Part shown: positions 32,977-45,100 of the stretch, one piece after another | How positions within the stretch are numbered: position 1 is the first letter of the stretch | How the letters are laid out: the number at the start of each line of letters is the position of its first letter | Origin: Podospora pseudocomata | Lineage: Eukaryota; Ascomycota; Sordariomycetes; Sordariales; Podosporaceae | Length of the DNA stretch: 64,000 nucleotides | Assembly (NCBI RefSeq): GCF_035222375.1 | Contig: NC_085888.1 | Coordinates: 3,100,001-3,164,000, forward strand | Direction of reading: 5' to 3' | Program-made: the position numbers and the translations under genes | Notes under the pieces: model-generated | Told to the model about the DNA's origin: nothing | Seen by the model: only the letters and a program-made list of their open reading frames with translations | Databases searched by the model: none

Positions 32977-34114
32977 ACGTATATTATAAGCGAGTCGTAC
33001 ATATAAGCGAGTCGTACAGTCTCCACCACCCTACAACAACTATCCTCAATTGCAACATAACAACACTAGAAACCAACTATAATTACATCAGAAACAGCCG
33101 AATCAGACGATTCTACAGCCTCCTGGCAAGTACGTGCATTATGGCCAGGCTTGCCGCATACAACACAGCATTGAACCTTTGTACGAGCACCCCCTACACC
33201 ACTACCATCCGGCTGCGTTTCTTCCACTGCCTCCCCACCCACGGCCTTCTGGTCAAGTAGATCGTGTGCATCCTGCACAGTAAGTGATCCTCCAAGCCGC
33301 ACACGTGTTTTTGGCTCTCCTGCGCTTGCTTAGTGCCTCGTTGGCAAGGTGGTACTGCGCGGCCAAGATGATAAAAGGAGGGATGGCCCAACCGAGGGCA
33401 TTAACTCCCTGGATTACCGTTGCCCATTCGCGGTTACCAGGCTGGGCTAGTTTCGCCTTACTAAGGCCGTCCGAGGTCGTAACTACCATGCCCGCGAAGA
33501 TAATACCCATCATAAACCCAGTCTCGTCGAAGTTGTAGATATCGTCATCTACAATACCGTACTTAGCCTTAGTGTTCCGTACGAGCGCAAACCACTCGGC
33601 AATGACCTTTGGATCCTCGCACTTAGCCCTCTGGTAGTCGTATCTACGCTTAAAACGCGTACGGAGCTGTGGCTGACGTTTGACGAAGTTATGTGCCCAG
33701 AACTTGCCAACAGGGGGCGCGTCGCGTACGCGTAGCAGTTGGTTGGCCATATCATCTACACTACGCAATCTTGGTGGAAAAGCTCGCGTACATAGCTCAA
33801 TAATATATCGGACAATAGCTTCCTCTTCCGATTGAGTCATCTTTTTTCGAATTGGGTGTTATATCGCGTCGTGCAGGCCGGCCGGCGCGTCGGTTAGAGA
33901 GAGTCATAGCTGGTACGTTGTAGAGCTTAGCTGCAGCTCGGAGGCTTAATTTTTCATTGATTCGAAGAGCCTCAAGGGCTAAGAGTATCCTGGCTTCCTT
34001 TGAAGTAGGAGGCATATTGGGTTGTGGAAAAAATTGATGTTAGGTGTAAGGAGGACGCGTCGTGGTGGAGACTGTACGACTCGCTTATATGTACGACTCG
34101 CTTATAATATACGT
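32977..34114 (-). mobile_element. Fot1/pogo-like DNA transposon, internally deleted (copy 2)
   Basis: About 1,138 bp bounded by inverted repeats of more than 50 bp (left 32977-33029, right ending at 34114). Both begin with ACGTATATTATAAGCGAG and contain a direct duplication of ATAAGCGAGTCGTAC. TA dinucleotides flank both ends (32975-32976, 34115-34116). The ends are related to copy 1 (shared ATAAGCGAG spacing) but differ in sequence, so it is a second subfamily. Its left flank is the CorA-like gene and its right flank a Gypsy fragment. Confidence 0.85.
33066..34015 (-). pseudogene. Deleted transposase of copy 2
   Basis: The minus-strand gene starts with the pogo-type helix-turn-helix (SKEARILLALEALRINEKL, LSLRAAAKLYNVPAMTLSNR). 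It shifts frame at an A6 run near 33840 and continues through the DNA-binding domain (MANQLLRVRDAPPVGKFWA) to the first catalytic Asp region (DDDIYNFDETGFMMGI). At AAQYHLAN it jumps directly into the C-terminal coiled coil (EALSKRRRAK). This removes the rest of the DDE domain. It ends with a CCHC zinc knuckle (CCVVCGKPGHNARTCQEA). The junction falls on a shared AN codon pair, as expected from a short-homology deletion. Non-autonomous. Confidence 0.85.
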
Positions 34115-35827
34115 TATAAGAAAGGTTCGGAGAACGCCAGGGCAGACGCACTTAGCCGGCGAGCCGACCACCACAAGGATGCACCCAGGGAGTCACCACC
34201 ACTACTTGAGGAGACGCCAGAAGGCACTTTCAAGCATCCACTTCAGCCGTGGATGGAGTGTTGCGCAGTGTATCGCGAGCAAGCCACTTCCAGCAAGTAC
34301 TAAGGGAAGTTGGGCGACGATATCACGGAGCAACACTGGCAGGAAGAATTGGAGCCACAAGGTATCCAAAAAGACAGTCAGGAAAGACTGTGGTACAAGA
34401 ATCGAGCGTACGTGAAGCCAGGTGACAGGACGACACTGGTGATGGAAATTCACGGATCGAAGCTCGGAGGACACATGGGGTATTGCAAAGACCATGGAAA
34501 AGCTCAAGCAGCACTTTGACTGGCCAAGGATCAGGGACGATGTCAAGGAAGCCATCCAGTCATGTCACACGTGCGAAAGAACAAGGGTTGCAAGGCACAA
34601 GCCTTACGGATTTCTGGAGCCACTACCAGTAGCAGAACGACCATGGAGTTCAGTCACGATGGACTTCGTCTCAAATTACCAGAGTCAAAAGACACAGCAA
34701 CCGGCGTCGAGTACGATAGTATATTAACGGTAGTCGACAGGCTCACGAAGTGGGCGTACTTCTTGCCCTACAAAGAGACCTGGTCGGCAGAGCAGTTAGC
34801 GGATGTGGTACTAGGGCATGTCACAGCAACACACATATGGCCAAAGGAATTTATCACGGACCGCGATACTAAATTCGTATCGAAGTTTTGGAGAGCGTTA
34901 ATGACGAGGCTATGGGTGGTGAGTAAGGCGTCATCAGCCTACCACCCTCAGACAGACGGTCAAACGGAACGGCTCAACCAGATCGTGGAACAGTACCTAC
35001 GGAATTAAATTAACTTCGAGCAGGACAACTGGGTTGAACTGTTGCTTACGGCACAATTAGCACATAACACATCGCCAACAGAGACGACCAAAGCCACGCC
35101 GTTCTTCGCAAACTTTGGATATGAGGCAGACCTACGGCAGGGACCAAGCGTTGAGATACCCATGGCTGGGGTCAAGGCAGACAAGCTACACATGCTCCAC
35201 GGCAAACTCAAACAGGAACTGGAGTTTGTAAGGGAAAGGATGCGGAAATACTATAACACCAAAAGGCTCGAGGGACCTCGCCTTAAGGGGGGAGACATGG
35301 TATTCCTTTCCACACGCAATTTACGCACCAAAAGACCTAGCAAGAAGCTGGACCACAGGAGAGTGGGCCCATTCAAGGTCAAAAGGAAGATCTCAGAGAC
35401 GGCATTCGAATTGGAGCTACCCAGTACGATGCGTCTAAAGTCACACACTTTCCACATCTCGCTCCTAGAACCGGCACCACGGGCGGCCAGCCCAGACACA
35501 CAAGCAAAAGCCGAGGACGAGGAAGAGGAGTACGACGTGGAAGAAGTATTGGACTCTCGCACTAGTAACGGACAGCTGGAATATCTGGTTAGCTGGTTAG
35601 ACTACCCGGCTACGGATAACTCGTGGGAGCCTGCTACGAACCTTAACTGCCCTGAGAAACTGGAGGAGTTCCACCGGAGGAACCCGGGTCGACCGGCTCA
35701 GGCGGACGCGAGTTCAGGAAAGCCAGGAAAGAAGAGTCCTCCGGGAGCGGAAAGTCTAGGGAGGACGGGAGAACGTCGTTACCGACAGGCCAGTCTAAGG
35801 GGGAGTCGGAAGAATCTGAAGAAGTAG
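34115..35827 (+). pseudogene. Ty3/Gypsy chromovirus fragment: RNase H end, integrase, chromodomain
   Basis: The fragment begins in the last RNase H residues (YKKGSENARADALSRRADH). It then holds the integrase zinc-binding region (LGGHMGY, then SCHTCERTR), the catalytic core (Asp in VTMDFV, Asp in FITDRDTKF, Glu in DGQTERLNQ) and the GPY/F-type module (RRVGPFKVKRKI). A chromodomain closes it (YDVEEVLDSR, LEYLVSWLDYP, NSWEPATNL). Breaks: stop at 34301-34303, frame changes near 34490 and 34720, and a stop near 35006. Gag, protease and reverse transcriptase are absent and no LTR pair was found. Chromodomain integrases direct such retroelements to heterochromatin. An inactive relic of a fungal retrotransposon. 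Confidence 0.85.
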
Positions 35828-38800
35828 GGGCAGGAGGAGGAGCGTCGCTAGACGACGAGGTAGCCTGCGCGGCCTGCGCAGCTTCCTCCTGTTCGGCACG
35901 CTCCAACTCTTCAACACTGTCGAGGCCGCGGGAAACGGCTTCAGCCATTCGCTCGAACCACATTCGTTTTATGCGCCTAAGATCATTGGAAGATGGAGGG
36001 GAGTGAATGTAGAAATGAGGAAAGAAACCTTCCTCAGATTTTGGCAGTATGCCTTCCAGAATCAGCATTGGATTTCCCTCGAAATCATAGTCTGGATGTT
36101 CAATACTCGGAAGCTTATGATAATTGTTATGATTGCACGTTACCCAAGTTTTTAGCAATACCAGTTCTGTGCTGCAACCCACCTCACACATGTGTGACTT
36201 AGGTACCCCATGTAGAGATTATTCATCTATCTGTAACTATAGATTGGGCAGCATAAATGAGGGAAATGGTAACTCTAGCCATGGCGAGTCACCGAAGACA
36301 CTCGACCAAGAACAGTGCAGGATAAACCGACAGACACCTATGTTGGTTCATCTCGTTGACCACCCTGATCATAACAAAAACACCGACTCAGTTCTTAGAT
36401 ACCGTTGGAAATCTCCAACCTCGTCATCGACATCGATATGTTACCTCGGAACCTTGAGTAGGTACCCTAACTATTCCCTCTGGAAACCATCGCTCAACCC
36501 TTTAGTCTCCAAGTGCTGGCGAATCTCATGCTCATACGACTTTGTATGACCCGAGTAGTCAGAAATTCTTCATTGTTGGACTTGGCCACACAAACAAGCC
36601 TCATAAGCAGCCCCCAATGTCTGCAAAAAGACCTCATGTGGCGTAGAGCACAATCGAACCAATTTGTCGGGACCGATGAGGCAAATTGGTTCCTCTTCCT
36701 CAACTACAGCGCGATGGAATGATGGCTAGCGGCACCAACCTTCCAGAAAAGACGCCGAACAAGCAAACCTTCTGACCATATGTCGTTAGGCTGGGCCGCG
36801 GTCGTAGGATCACAGTTGGACAGTCTTCAAGCGCTTAACCGACCCCGAAGGACGTAGGATGGCGTGCATAACTCCAGCAAACATGTGAAAATAGTGTCTG
36901 TATGAACAAAATAAGAATCATGAGATATTATGCATTCCTCAGGAGGAGCAACTGAAACAAACCTCGCCAGTTGTGTGACCTGTCCACTCATCATGAGCCA
37001 TCTCATCTTCGTCGCATGATGTCCTCTGCTGTCATTCGGAAGGATGACTCAGCCAGGCCTGCCAAGCTTTTAACCCCTCTGCACGAGCCACACAGTACAC
37101 GCTGTTCCACAGTGACTTCCAGCATCCAACTCTTGGCACCACTCCAGCACTCTGATGCCCCGAACATCACGAGAACACGAAACAGCCCACGCCCGCATCA
37201 AAGACGATATCGTCTCTGTCCCCAACAAAAATAAAAAACCAGGCTCATATTGCTGCGGCATTGTTGACACATCGATTACGAAGTTATCGCCTCCACTTCG
37301 TCGTCATTATCAAACCCAAGACCCAAGCGATACGAAATCGATATCTCCGTCCATTCCGTTCCGGCTGCAAATCCAGATCTGTGGCAGTGCTTCGCCTCCC
37401 ACCTGCACACTTGCGCGTTTTCCTACCAGTTCGCCCTTGTGGCTCATATCAAATTTCTTTCCCCCCTCCCCCCCTGATCGGATGAACAGGGTAGAAATGC
37501 AAGGCACATCAACTTGAGGCCACCAATCGCTGTTATTCCATTCAGTCTCCCTCCCCCCAAAAAACTGCCTGTCATCCTTATCGGTATCGCTATCACCCAT
37601 ACCCCACGTTGATAGGCCCCTCGGTGGGTAGGTGGGTTGACAGAGTCATCGCCGTTAGCTATCAACTTGCGCAAGTGAGAAAGCCACCAAAAGCCACTTA
37701 CCAACGCGATTGTTGGAGGTTATCATACCGAGATCCTGTTGTCATGTTTCCGCTAGTCTACGGCAAGGCGAAACGGCTGCACAGAGAGGAAGGTTGAAGA
37801 GAGAGAGAGAGAAGGGGGTTTTGGCGGTATGCATTCCCGAAACGGAAGCCCCCTGGTGTAAGTGGCTTCAGGGGCTCAGGGGGTGGGTGCGCAACACCAC
37901 AACAAAGATGATGCCCATGGTATTGTATCCAAGCGCACTTGCGAGGGAGAGCACGCCGCATTTTCATCAGCCTTCTGAGGAGTATGGGACATTCACCGGC
38001 GCAGGCATTTCTGACTCTACCCCAAAAGTGCAGATTGCCTGCCTGAAGCCCCAGGTCCAGTAGAAAATAAGATGCTGACCACCAGCAATACCACAATGTC
38101 ATGCATCGCTTACATGCCCACTCGACAGTACAATGGGTGCGCAGAGCCTATCTGCCTCAGGGGCTTTTTTTTGGCAAAAGTGACTGATGCCAACTACCTT
38201 GTTCAGTACGATATGCCCAGTCAGTCACGACGACAACTACTGAAGCCACTGCAGAGAACTTGAGCCTCAAATGTCCATTTCCATTGTTACTCCCCCATCC
38301 CAGAGGCTGACGTGAGGCTCTTTCTTTCTGCACATCCCTCAGACTGGAGTTTTGACACTTCACTGTAAGACAAGCACTCCCAGCCCCCCGGGGCCGGGCA
38401 ATAAGGCTTCTTTCATCATAGGCCTAGTCTCGCAGCCCCGGGCCGAAAAAGTGTAAATGCCGGAGTTTGTGTTGTCGTGGTCAGCATGCTGGTCTGGGGG
38501 GCCCAGGCAGGCAGGCCGGCTCATCACACAATTGACTCTTTCGGATGCGCAAATGATCAATAACAAATGGCTCGGGCAAACGGGTCGTTACCCGCAACAA
38601 TAACGACAAATGCATCTTTGGCAAGGTAGGGATCTGAACTTTGCGGTCGCGGTGTCGTGTCGTGTGGTGTGCGGGGTAACACCATTAACAACAACAAACA
38701 CCAGCGATATTCTGACGTGGCATCTCTAACTTACCTACTGACCGGATAAGTACACAACCCAATCAATCATCCACCCACCGCCATCCATCCCTGCATTCGT

Positions 38801-39540
38801 TAGCACAGCTCAAGGGCAGAAAGCTTCAAGATGAATGACCCCCAACCAACCCAACCACCTGATTTCCCGACTGTCTGGCCCGGCGGTCAGCATGATAGGT
38901 CTGGAGACCTCCAACCTGATGCCCAATAGACGAAGCGGAGTTGGAGTGTGGGAGTTTATGCACAATTGCGAGGGAGGGTGACCGCCCTTCCCCCAGTGAT
39001 CCATCCATCCCCTCACTTTCACTCCTCCCAAACCCGAAAACAAGCAAGTGTGTGTGAATTATCTCTTTGCCACTATTCTCTTCTTTGTATGTACCAATTT
39101 AGCAGACATGGACAAAAATTATCTTTCGTTGTGATGTAGTTTTCGGTATTAATCCCTCCCCCACCGCCCCTTGGTACCTATTTGCCCTCTTTATGCTGCA
39201 AATGCGAGAGAGAAAAAAAGGCCAGGCGGTATATGTAGTTTCCGATGAGACATAACGACAAAACAACAAAAAAACTCCCCTCCTGTACCAATGCAAAGAT
39301 ATAATTCCCGCCCGCCCCGTTCCCAAGTTGTGAACGCCAATGTGCTTGCTTGCTTTCCCGTTCATGCCTGCCACCCAAAATAAACACCCTCGCGTTCTTT
39401 TCTCCCAAAGCGGGGGAAAAGAAAAAAAAAGAAAAGGTAAAACTCCGCCTTTTAATGCTGGTTTTAAGTAGAGAAGGAAAAAAAGAGAAAAAGTCATCGC
39501 GGTCATGATTGTGTTGTGTTGGCGAGGGAAAGTAAAGTGC
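35828..39540. other. 3.7 kb, possible Gypsy 3' tail then intergenic
   Basis: The first 350 bp continue a Ser/Ala/Glu-rich frame that may be the retroelement's tail. An antisense frame (35643-36191) is also open there. The rest contains only short, unrecognised frames. Coding-like fragments near 36500-36860 on the minus strand show no secure motif. The right end (39200-39540) is AT-rich and probably the cyclin 3' UTR. Confidence 0.5.
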
Positions 39541-40743
39541 TCATCGCACACTAACCCCATTAAACATCCTCCCAAACATCTGCTTCATCCCCCCCTTCTT
39601 CACCCTCCCCTCCCCAACCACATGATGACCCGAGCTCGGAACCTCATACGGCAACAGCTTCTTCGCTGCGACCTTGCGTGTATACTGCTGGTGCGAGTGG
39701 ACAGTATACATCGCATCCTTCTCCGGCACGCAAGGCAAAACCTCCACCTCGGAACCATACAACCCATCCTGCTGTCCCGAGTAAATGTACGGCTCCCCTC
39801 CCCTCGGCACACCCAAATCATGCTCCTCCTCATCATCATCACCCTCGGGCGTAGTCGCCCTCGAAGAGCTCACACTACCAGCATACGACGAGCCCGACGA
39901 GTACAACCCCGGAGGCGACGGCTCCCTCGAATACCCCCTCGACCTCGAACTCCCCCTGCTCGAAGGAGTAGCAGCATAAACCTGCTCGGCAGAAACGGCA
40001 ATCGACGTCTCCCTCGCAACCCGGATCCACTCCTCTTCCTCTTCCTCAATCTCCATCCTCCTCTGCCTCTCCATCTCCCTCTTCGCAGCGTGGCGCACCT
40101 CCCTCGCGTGGCGGGCCTCAATGTCATACTTGATCGGCGCAAGGAAGTGGTCTAATTCCCTGTACAAATCCTCCTCGGTGATCCTCAAATCCCAATCGAG
40201 CAAAAACAAGAGCTGCTTCTCCATCAGGTTGACCTCGGTTCTCGAAAAGCCAAAGTTGTACACCTGGGTGGTGATGTAGCTGTAGCTAGCCCAGTGCTTG
40301 TTCTTGGGGGAGCTGTCGTTGAGGTACTTGGCCGCGAGGATGAGAGCAGCTAGGAAGATGCGGTGAGTGGTGCAGCGGAGTCCCTTGGCCATGGGTTGGA
40401 GCCGGGACCGGAGCCGGTTGAGGTAGACGAGGGTGGACATGAGGGTCGGCACCTGGACGTTGGAGGTGATGACGAGCTGGGTGATGAACTCCTCCAGGGT
40501 GGGCAAGGTGCTGTCTTCGCTGCGGACCGCTCTTGGCGGTGGTGTCCTGGGTGGGGAGGGGTATCTGGTTCTGGTTTCTTGGACGGGTGGTACCATCATG
40601 GTTGGGTCGCACGTGATGACGCCGGAAGCGGCGTTGGCGAGGTACCTGATCATTTCCTTGTCGACTCTCTTGTAGATAAAGGTCTCGAGGGCGGCGGCGT
40701 TGAGCTCAGCAGTGCCGAGGTACCTTGATGGTATCGACTCCAT
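39541..40743 (-). CDS. PCL-type cyclin (PHO85-cyclin family, PclA-like)
   Basis: Single exon of 400 residues. The frame stays open far upstream, but the upstream codons translate CT/CA repeats, so the ATG at 40743 (MESIPSRYLGTAELNAAALE) is chosen. The cyclin box spans ~82-185: EEFITQLVITSNVQVPTLM, LVYLNRLRSRL, THRIFLAALILAAKYLND, then NKHWASYSYIT and MEKQLLFLLDWDLRITEEDL. These are the signatures of Pcl1/Pcl2/PclA cyclins, which bind Pho85-type kinases and act in the G1/S transition, polarity and, in Aspergillus, conidiation. A Glu-rich coiled segment (MEIEEEEEEWIRVARE) and a Ser-rich tail with possible phosphorylation sites follow, ending in basic residues. It stands alone in a gene-poor region with a very long upstream sequence. 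Confidence 0.9.
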   Translation of the reverse strand: MESIPSRYLGTAELNAAALETFIYKRVDKEMIRYLANAASGVITCDPTMMVPPVQETRTRYPSPPRTPPPRAVRSEDSTLPTLEEFITQLVITSNVQVPTLMSTLVYLNRLRSRLQPMAKGLRCTTHRIFLAALILAAKYLNDSSPKNKHWASYSYITTQVYNFGFSRTEVNLMEKQLLFLLDWDLRITEEDLYRELDHFLAPIKYDIEARHAREVRHAAKREMERQRRMEIEEEEEEWIRVARETSIAVSAEQVYAATPSSRGSSRSRGYSREPSPPGLYSSGSSYAGSVSSSRATTPEGDDDEEEHDLGVPRGGEPYIYSGQQDGLYGSEVEVLPCVPEKDAMYTVHSHQQYTRKVAAKKLLPYEVPSSGHHVVGEGRVKKGGMKQMFGRMFNGVSVR

Positions 40744-40759
40744 GGCGGTGATGTGAAGA

Positions 40760-40760
<1 letters not shown>

Positions 40761-40805
<45 letters not shown>
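40761..40805. repeat. (GT)8-(GA)14 compound microsatellite in the cyclin leader
   Basis: On the + strand GT repeats pass directly into GA repeats. On the cyclin's coding strand this is a (TC)n(AC)n pyrimidine-rich tract ending 17 nt before the ATG, so it lies in the 5' leader or core promoter. Confidence 0.9.
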
Positions 40806-40807
<2 letters not shown>

Positions 40808-42160
40808 GTGACGTCGATGTGGTGTGTGTTGGCGTGTGTTGGCGACAGTTGACGAAAGAGAAACAAAGTACCCGACTGTGTCTCTCTTTGACTGTCTTGT
40901 TGTTGATGGGGATAGTGAAATGCAATGAAAGAGATAGGATGACGAAATGGAGATGTCCCTGGAGTTAAGTATAAACTCAACAGAGGCGGACCCGGAGGGA
41001 AGACTCCACACCGGGGTCTGTTTAGGGAAAAACAACAAAGTACACAAATGTTGGGGTAGCGGCCGTGGTGTTCCAGTAAAGGCCGGCTTCTACAGGGGTG
41101 CCTGTAGCTGGGGTGTCTCAGTGGCTTTGTTGCCCAAGTGCTCAGTGACGAGGCTGAGCTCCAGGCGGACAAGGATGATAGGGGTTGCAGCGGCACAGGG
41201 GGGTGCGTGGGCACTCTGGGATGTTGTGGTGGCCCGCTGTATCGGTCGGGACCGGGGATGGGCGCGCGATCAGCGGCTTCTGGGCTTCTGGGGCCTCTGG
41301 GCTCGTCTGGATTGCTCTGCGATCTGATTGCTGAGGCCAAGAAAAGCCGTCGACCAATCAGGACTGCAGTGGGGGAACCCCGTTGTTGACCAAGAGTCGA
41401 GGCAGGCGGACAAGTCCGTATCGCAAGCAAAAAAATAAAATCGAAACGCCTCGGAGGCGAAAGGAAACCACAAGAGACAAGTCTTCCTTCGGTTTTCTTA
41501 AACACGAACAAGCTGGAAATGACAAGTCGCAGCTTGACTGGCGCGGTGGCGATCCCGGAATAAGTGGGGAAAAGCTGCCGAGGTTTGGGCGGACAGAGGA
41601 CACGGGGCCGGGTCTCGGAGGCCGGCTTCTGCTGGTTTGCGTGGTAGCAGGTGCTGGAAATCCCAAGGGAATCAATCCACTAGAGAATTAGCAGAACAGG
41701 CGGTCGGGGTGCACGATCGGCAGCCGATTGAGTCAGCGGATGTTGACAGGGCCTATCCGTGCTCACGTCGTGGGGTCTTCGAGTCGAGCGTTTGCTGCGG
41801 TCTGATGTCGGGGTCGAGACTGGTCGATGATGCCGAGCAATGCCGGTGGAGTATTGATTATGTGTTAAATGAGAAATGCAAATGCAATAGATATGGATGC
41901 TCCGAGCCGGCGGATGCGTGAACAAATTGGGAAATGCACAAAAATAAGAAAAGGGCACCGGGAGGAGAGCACTGCTGCACACGTCTGGCTGGATATTCTG
42001 AACTTCGTCCTCGTGGGCTCCGAACAGGTTTTAATATCTTGTCGACGGAATTAAAGGATTGCGGGTCTGCGCGGTAAGGCGGTAGAGCGGTAAACTAGAT
42101 GGCTGGCTGGACCAGGGGGTGTCAACAGTCGCGCGCCAAAAGGCTAGGTAGGTAGCTGTC

Positions 42161-42186
42161 CGTCTGTCTGTCTGTCTGCCTGTCTC
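42161..42186. repeat. (GTCT)n microsatellite
   Basis: About six imperfect GTCT units in the intergenic region upstream of the cyclin. Confidence 0.8.
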
Positions 42187-45100
42187 TGCTGCCGCTTGTC
42201 GCTGCGTTCGAGCTGTCGCCCAGTACCACTTGTCAGTCGGCGCTCTGGGGGCCATTGATTCGTGCTCGTCGCTCCTCTGCTCCTGTCGCAACAGTCGCAG
42301 CGGCAAGCGGGGGGCAAAGCCGGTGGGGTCTTGGCCAAACAAATACCACAGTACAGAATAAAAAAAGACAAGCGACTCACTCACCATCAATGTGCGATAG
42401 GTCCAATGGGACGGGCTGGACTGTCAAACAATCCAGGGGTTTGTTGGCAATGGATGGGCACTCGACGGGCTTCCTAGTGAGAGGCAGAGGAGAAATAAGC
42501 TTCTTGTTTGATCGGTAGTATGATGACAAGATAAAATAGGTGGCCAAGCGGCAGCCTTGGCACTGGATTTCGGGTAGATGCACTGTTGGGGTCTGGTCGA
42601 TGCAGTTTGGTGGCTGGTGGACCATATAAGATTATCGTGTTACGGCCTGGTGTTGATGATGATGCCCATGATGACGGGCGCTGTCGTGGGAGTTTTGTAG
42701 GCTGCAAAGATGGCACCATGCACGCATCCAGGCTCCAGTGTCCTCGCTCACTCCGGGAGAGGGGAAATGATGGACTGGCACAACTTACAGAAGGGAGCGT
42801 GTGATAAGGGAGTGGTGGTAAAGAGTTCCAGTTTCCCCCTTCTTTGGTCAATGGAACCGGGTTGAAGCACGAAAGGGAGGGGAACAGCCGAGTAGGTCGT
42901 CAATATAACTCCCCAAAAGATGGACGGGACAAAAGATGGAATTGTGGATTCCAGAGCCGAAGCAAAAGGGATGACAGGTGACACTTTATTAGGCACAAGG
43001 AACATTCAACGTGGCCGTCACCGGCATCCAAGCACCCGACCCAGGGAGATGCGTGGGACCGAGTCATAAGGATGGGAGATATCTGCAGCTCTGTTGGCGA
43101 GCATTTCCCCTGTGCCCTTCCACCCTTCCGCCCTGAAAAAGGCTGGTGCCACCCAGCTTTGGCTGGCTGTAGGAGTGCATTTGATCCATGCCTATATCCA
43201 CGCGATGCATAACTCCTGAGATGAATGGTTGGCCAGCTCTTGGATGCCAGATTTTCGAGTTGCCAGCGATCCGGGTTCCGGCCGATGTGATTGGCCCGTT
43301 GCATCCTCAACGCCCGGACATGAAACAAGAGGGGTTGTGTTTCTTCTTCCACATGGGAGGCGATTTCAGGAGACGGAACTGTTCGAAGATGCTGATAGAC
43401 ATAGGATATTCCCTTGTAGCGATTGGGCTTGGGTTCCTGCAGTTGTGGTGATCTACCTCTCAACTGCACTTTACATGGCAAAAACTGTGTCGTGCGTTGA
43501 GGAGTCGCAGAGCATAGCTGTTCCAGCCCAATCAGACCGCATTTGCGCCGTCAACCCGAGATATTGGACCAAACTGCAGCCGCAGAATAGCCTCACCGGA
43601 CTCTGCTGGCACTGGGCGTCCACGCAGGCACTCTGTGGCGATTCTTGACAATGCTGCCGCTCTTGCTTGATCCATGGCCAGTCTTGAACCTGTAAATTGC
43701 TCGTAACCATTCTTCCCGGCGATCGGCAGCAGGGCGGGCGGTGAGCCGATCCCGGAATGCTGTCAAGGACTACGCACGAGATGATGAGATGATCTGTAGC
43801 ACCAGCACGCCAATATTTCATCGATTTTGCTTGCATGCTCGTGTGAGGCAATGGCAAGGGGAAAGAAGCTGTTAAGACCGGGTGACGTTGATCCGGAGAA
43901 ACAGGCGGGGAAAATAAGGTTTACTAACAGTGGGGCAGGGAACAGGGGGGATTGCAACGGGTGGTGTCTTCATCGAGTCCCTCGTTTCGGCGCAGGGAGC
44001 CCATGAAAAAAAAAAAACCCTCAGACGGTGATGCCAAGCCGTCTCCCACCCCCCGCATCGCCGTGAAACGAAACGATGTAGGTGATGGGCAGCAAGTTAA
44101 AACATCACATCCTTCGCATCGAAACGAAGTTGGTCATCGCGTCTTTTTGCCAGGGGTCGATCTTATCGCTATCACCGTGAGATTTTTGAGGGGTATCACC
44201 AGCACCGGACGGTCAACCCCGCCTGGATCATGTGGGAGGGACAACAGTGCAGTACACGAGCACCCAAGGTCTCAGACGATGGAAACCGCGTGTCTATTTC
44301 GCCGGGGCCACATGAGCTTTGACTGGATAGTTACACGCAAAAAAGAAAAGAGATTGTGCAAGAGGGACAAACGGGTTGGTGAGGTGCAACGACGGGAAAA
44401 GCGGTGATGACAAAAGCGACAGCATCGACCGGATCAAGGCCCAATACCCCTGAGCCTCGCATCTGATATTCTGTTGTTTGCTCCCAATGTTTTGTTTCAG
44501 CCCTTTGAAGCCGTCATTACAAGGTCGCAATTGTAGCAAGCACTCAGGGGCAGCATCCCACCCTGTCCGCTTCCCCGGAGATGCTGTGCCTCTTTGTTGC
44601 CTGAGGTATGAGCCCTTCCAATCTGATGTGCATAGAAAGGTAATAGCTCCTTTGGGCTGCCGAGCCGAGCTTTTGATGGCACCGATTGGGCTGCCGCATC
44701 GCCGTTGCTGACACACCATCAGAAAAATAAAAAACAGAGCACTGCCAGCTTTCACATGAACATGCTCATCGCGGCAGTCGGTAACGGCGATGTCGACGAT
44801 GTAGTCATCAGTACACTTTTCATCCGATATCGAGATGTAACAGCCTGCCAGAACACTGTTCGTTTTGGCTCACCAGTCACCAGCCCCCCAAGATGACCAA
44901 AATCCGGGGTAAGTGTCATCCATCCGAACAGTCACTAGCTCTAGTCCGAACTCTCGTTTCAAGTGACCTGCCACCCTCAGATTACGGAAGGCAGGTATCA
45001 TTTGTATCAGGAGCCACATCAGATTGTCAGTGCGCTTCTCAGATATCACTACTCACCAAAAATAAACCTTGGCTATTGTTCGTATCGGCCATCGGTGAGA

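Noticed and set aside
35643-36191. Minus-strand 182-codon frame
   Set aside because: It overlaps the Gypsy tail in antisense and is low-complexity (Ser/Ala/Pro/Glu); no motif supports it.
39541-41511. Cyclin frame extending upstream to 656 codons
   Set aside because: The extra N-terminus translates CT/CA repeats and has no cyclin similarity; the ATG at 40743 begins the conserved MESIPSRYLG start.
43952-44407. 151-codon Lys/Arg/Ser-rich frame
   Set aside because: Low-complexity composition, A-run near the start and no motif; treated as chance.
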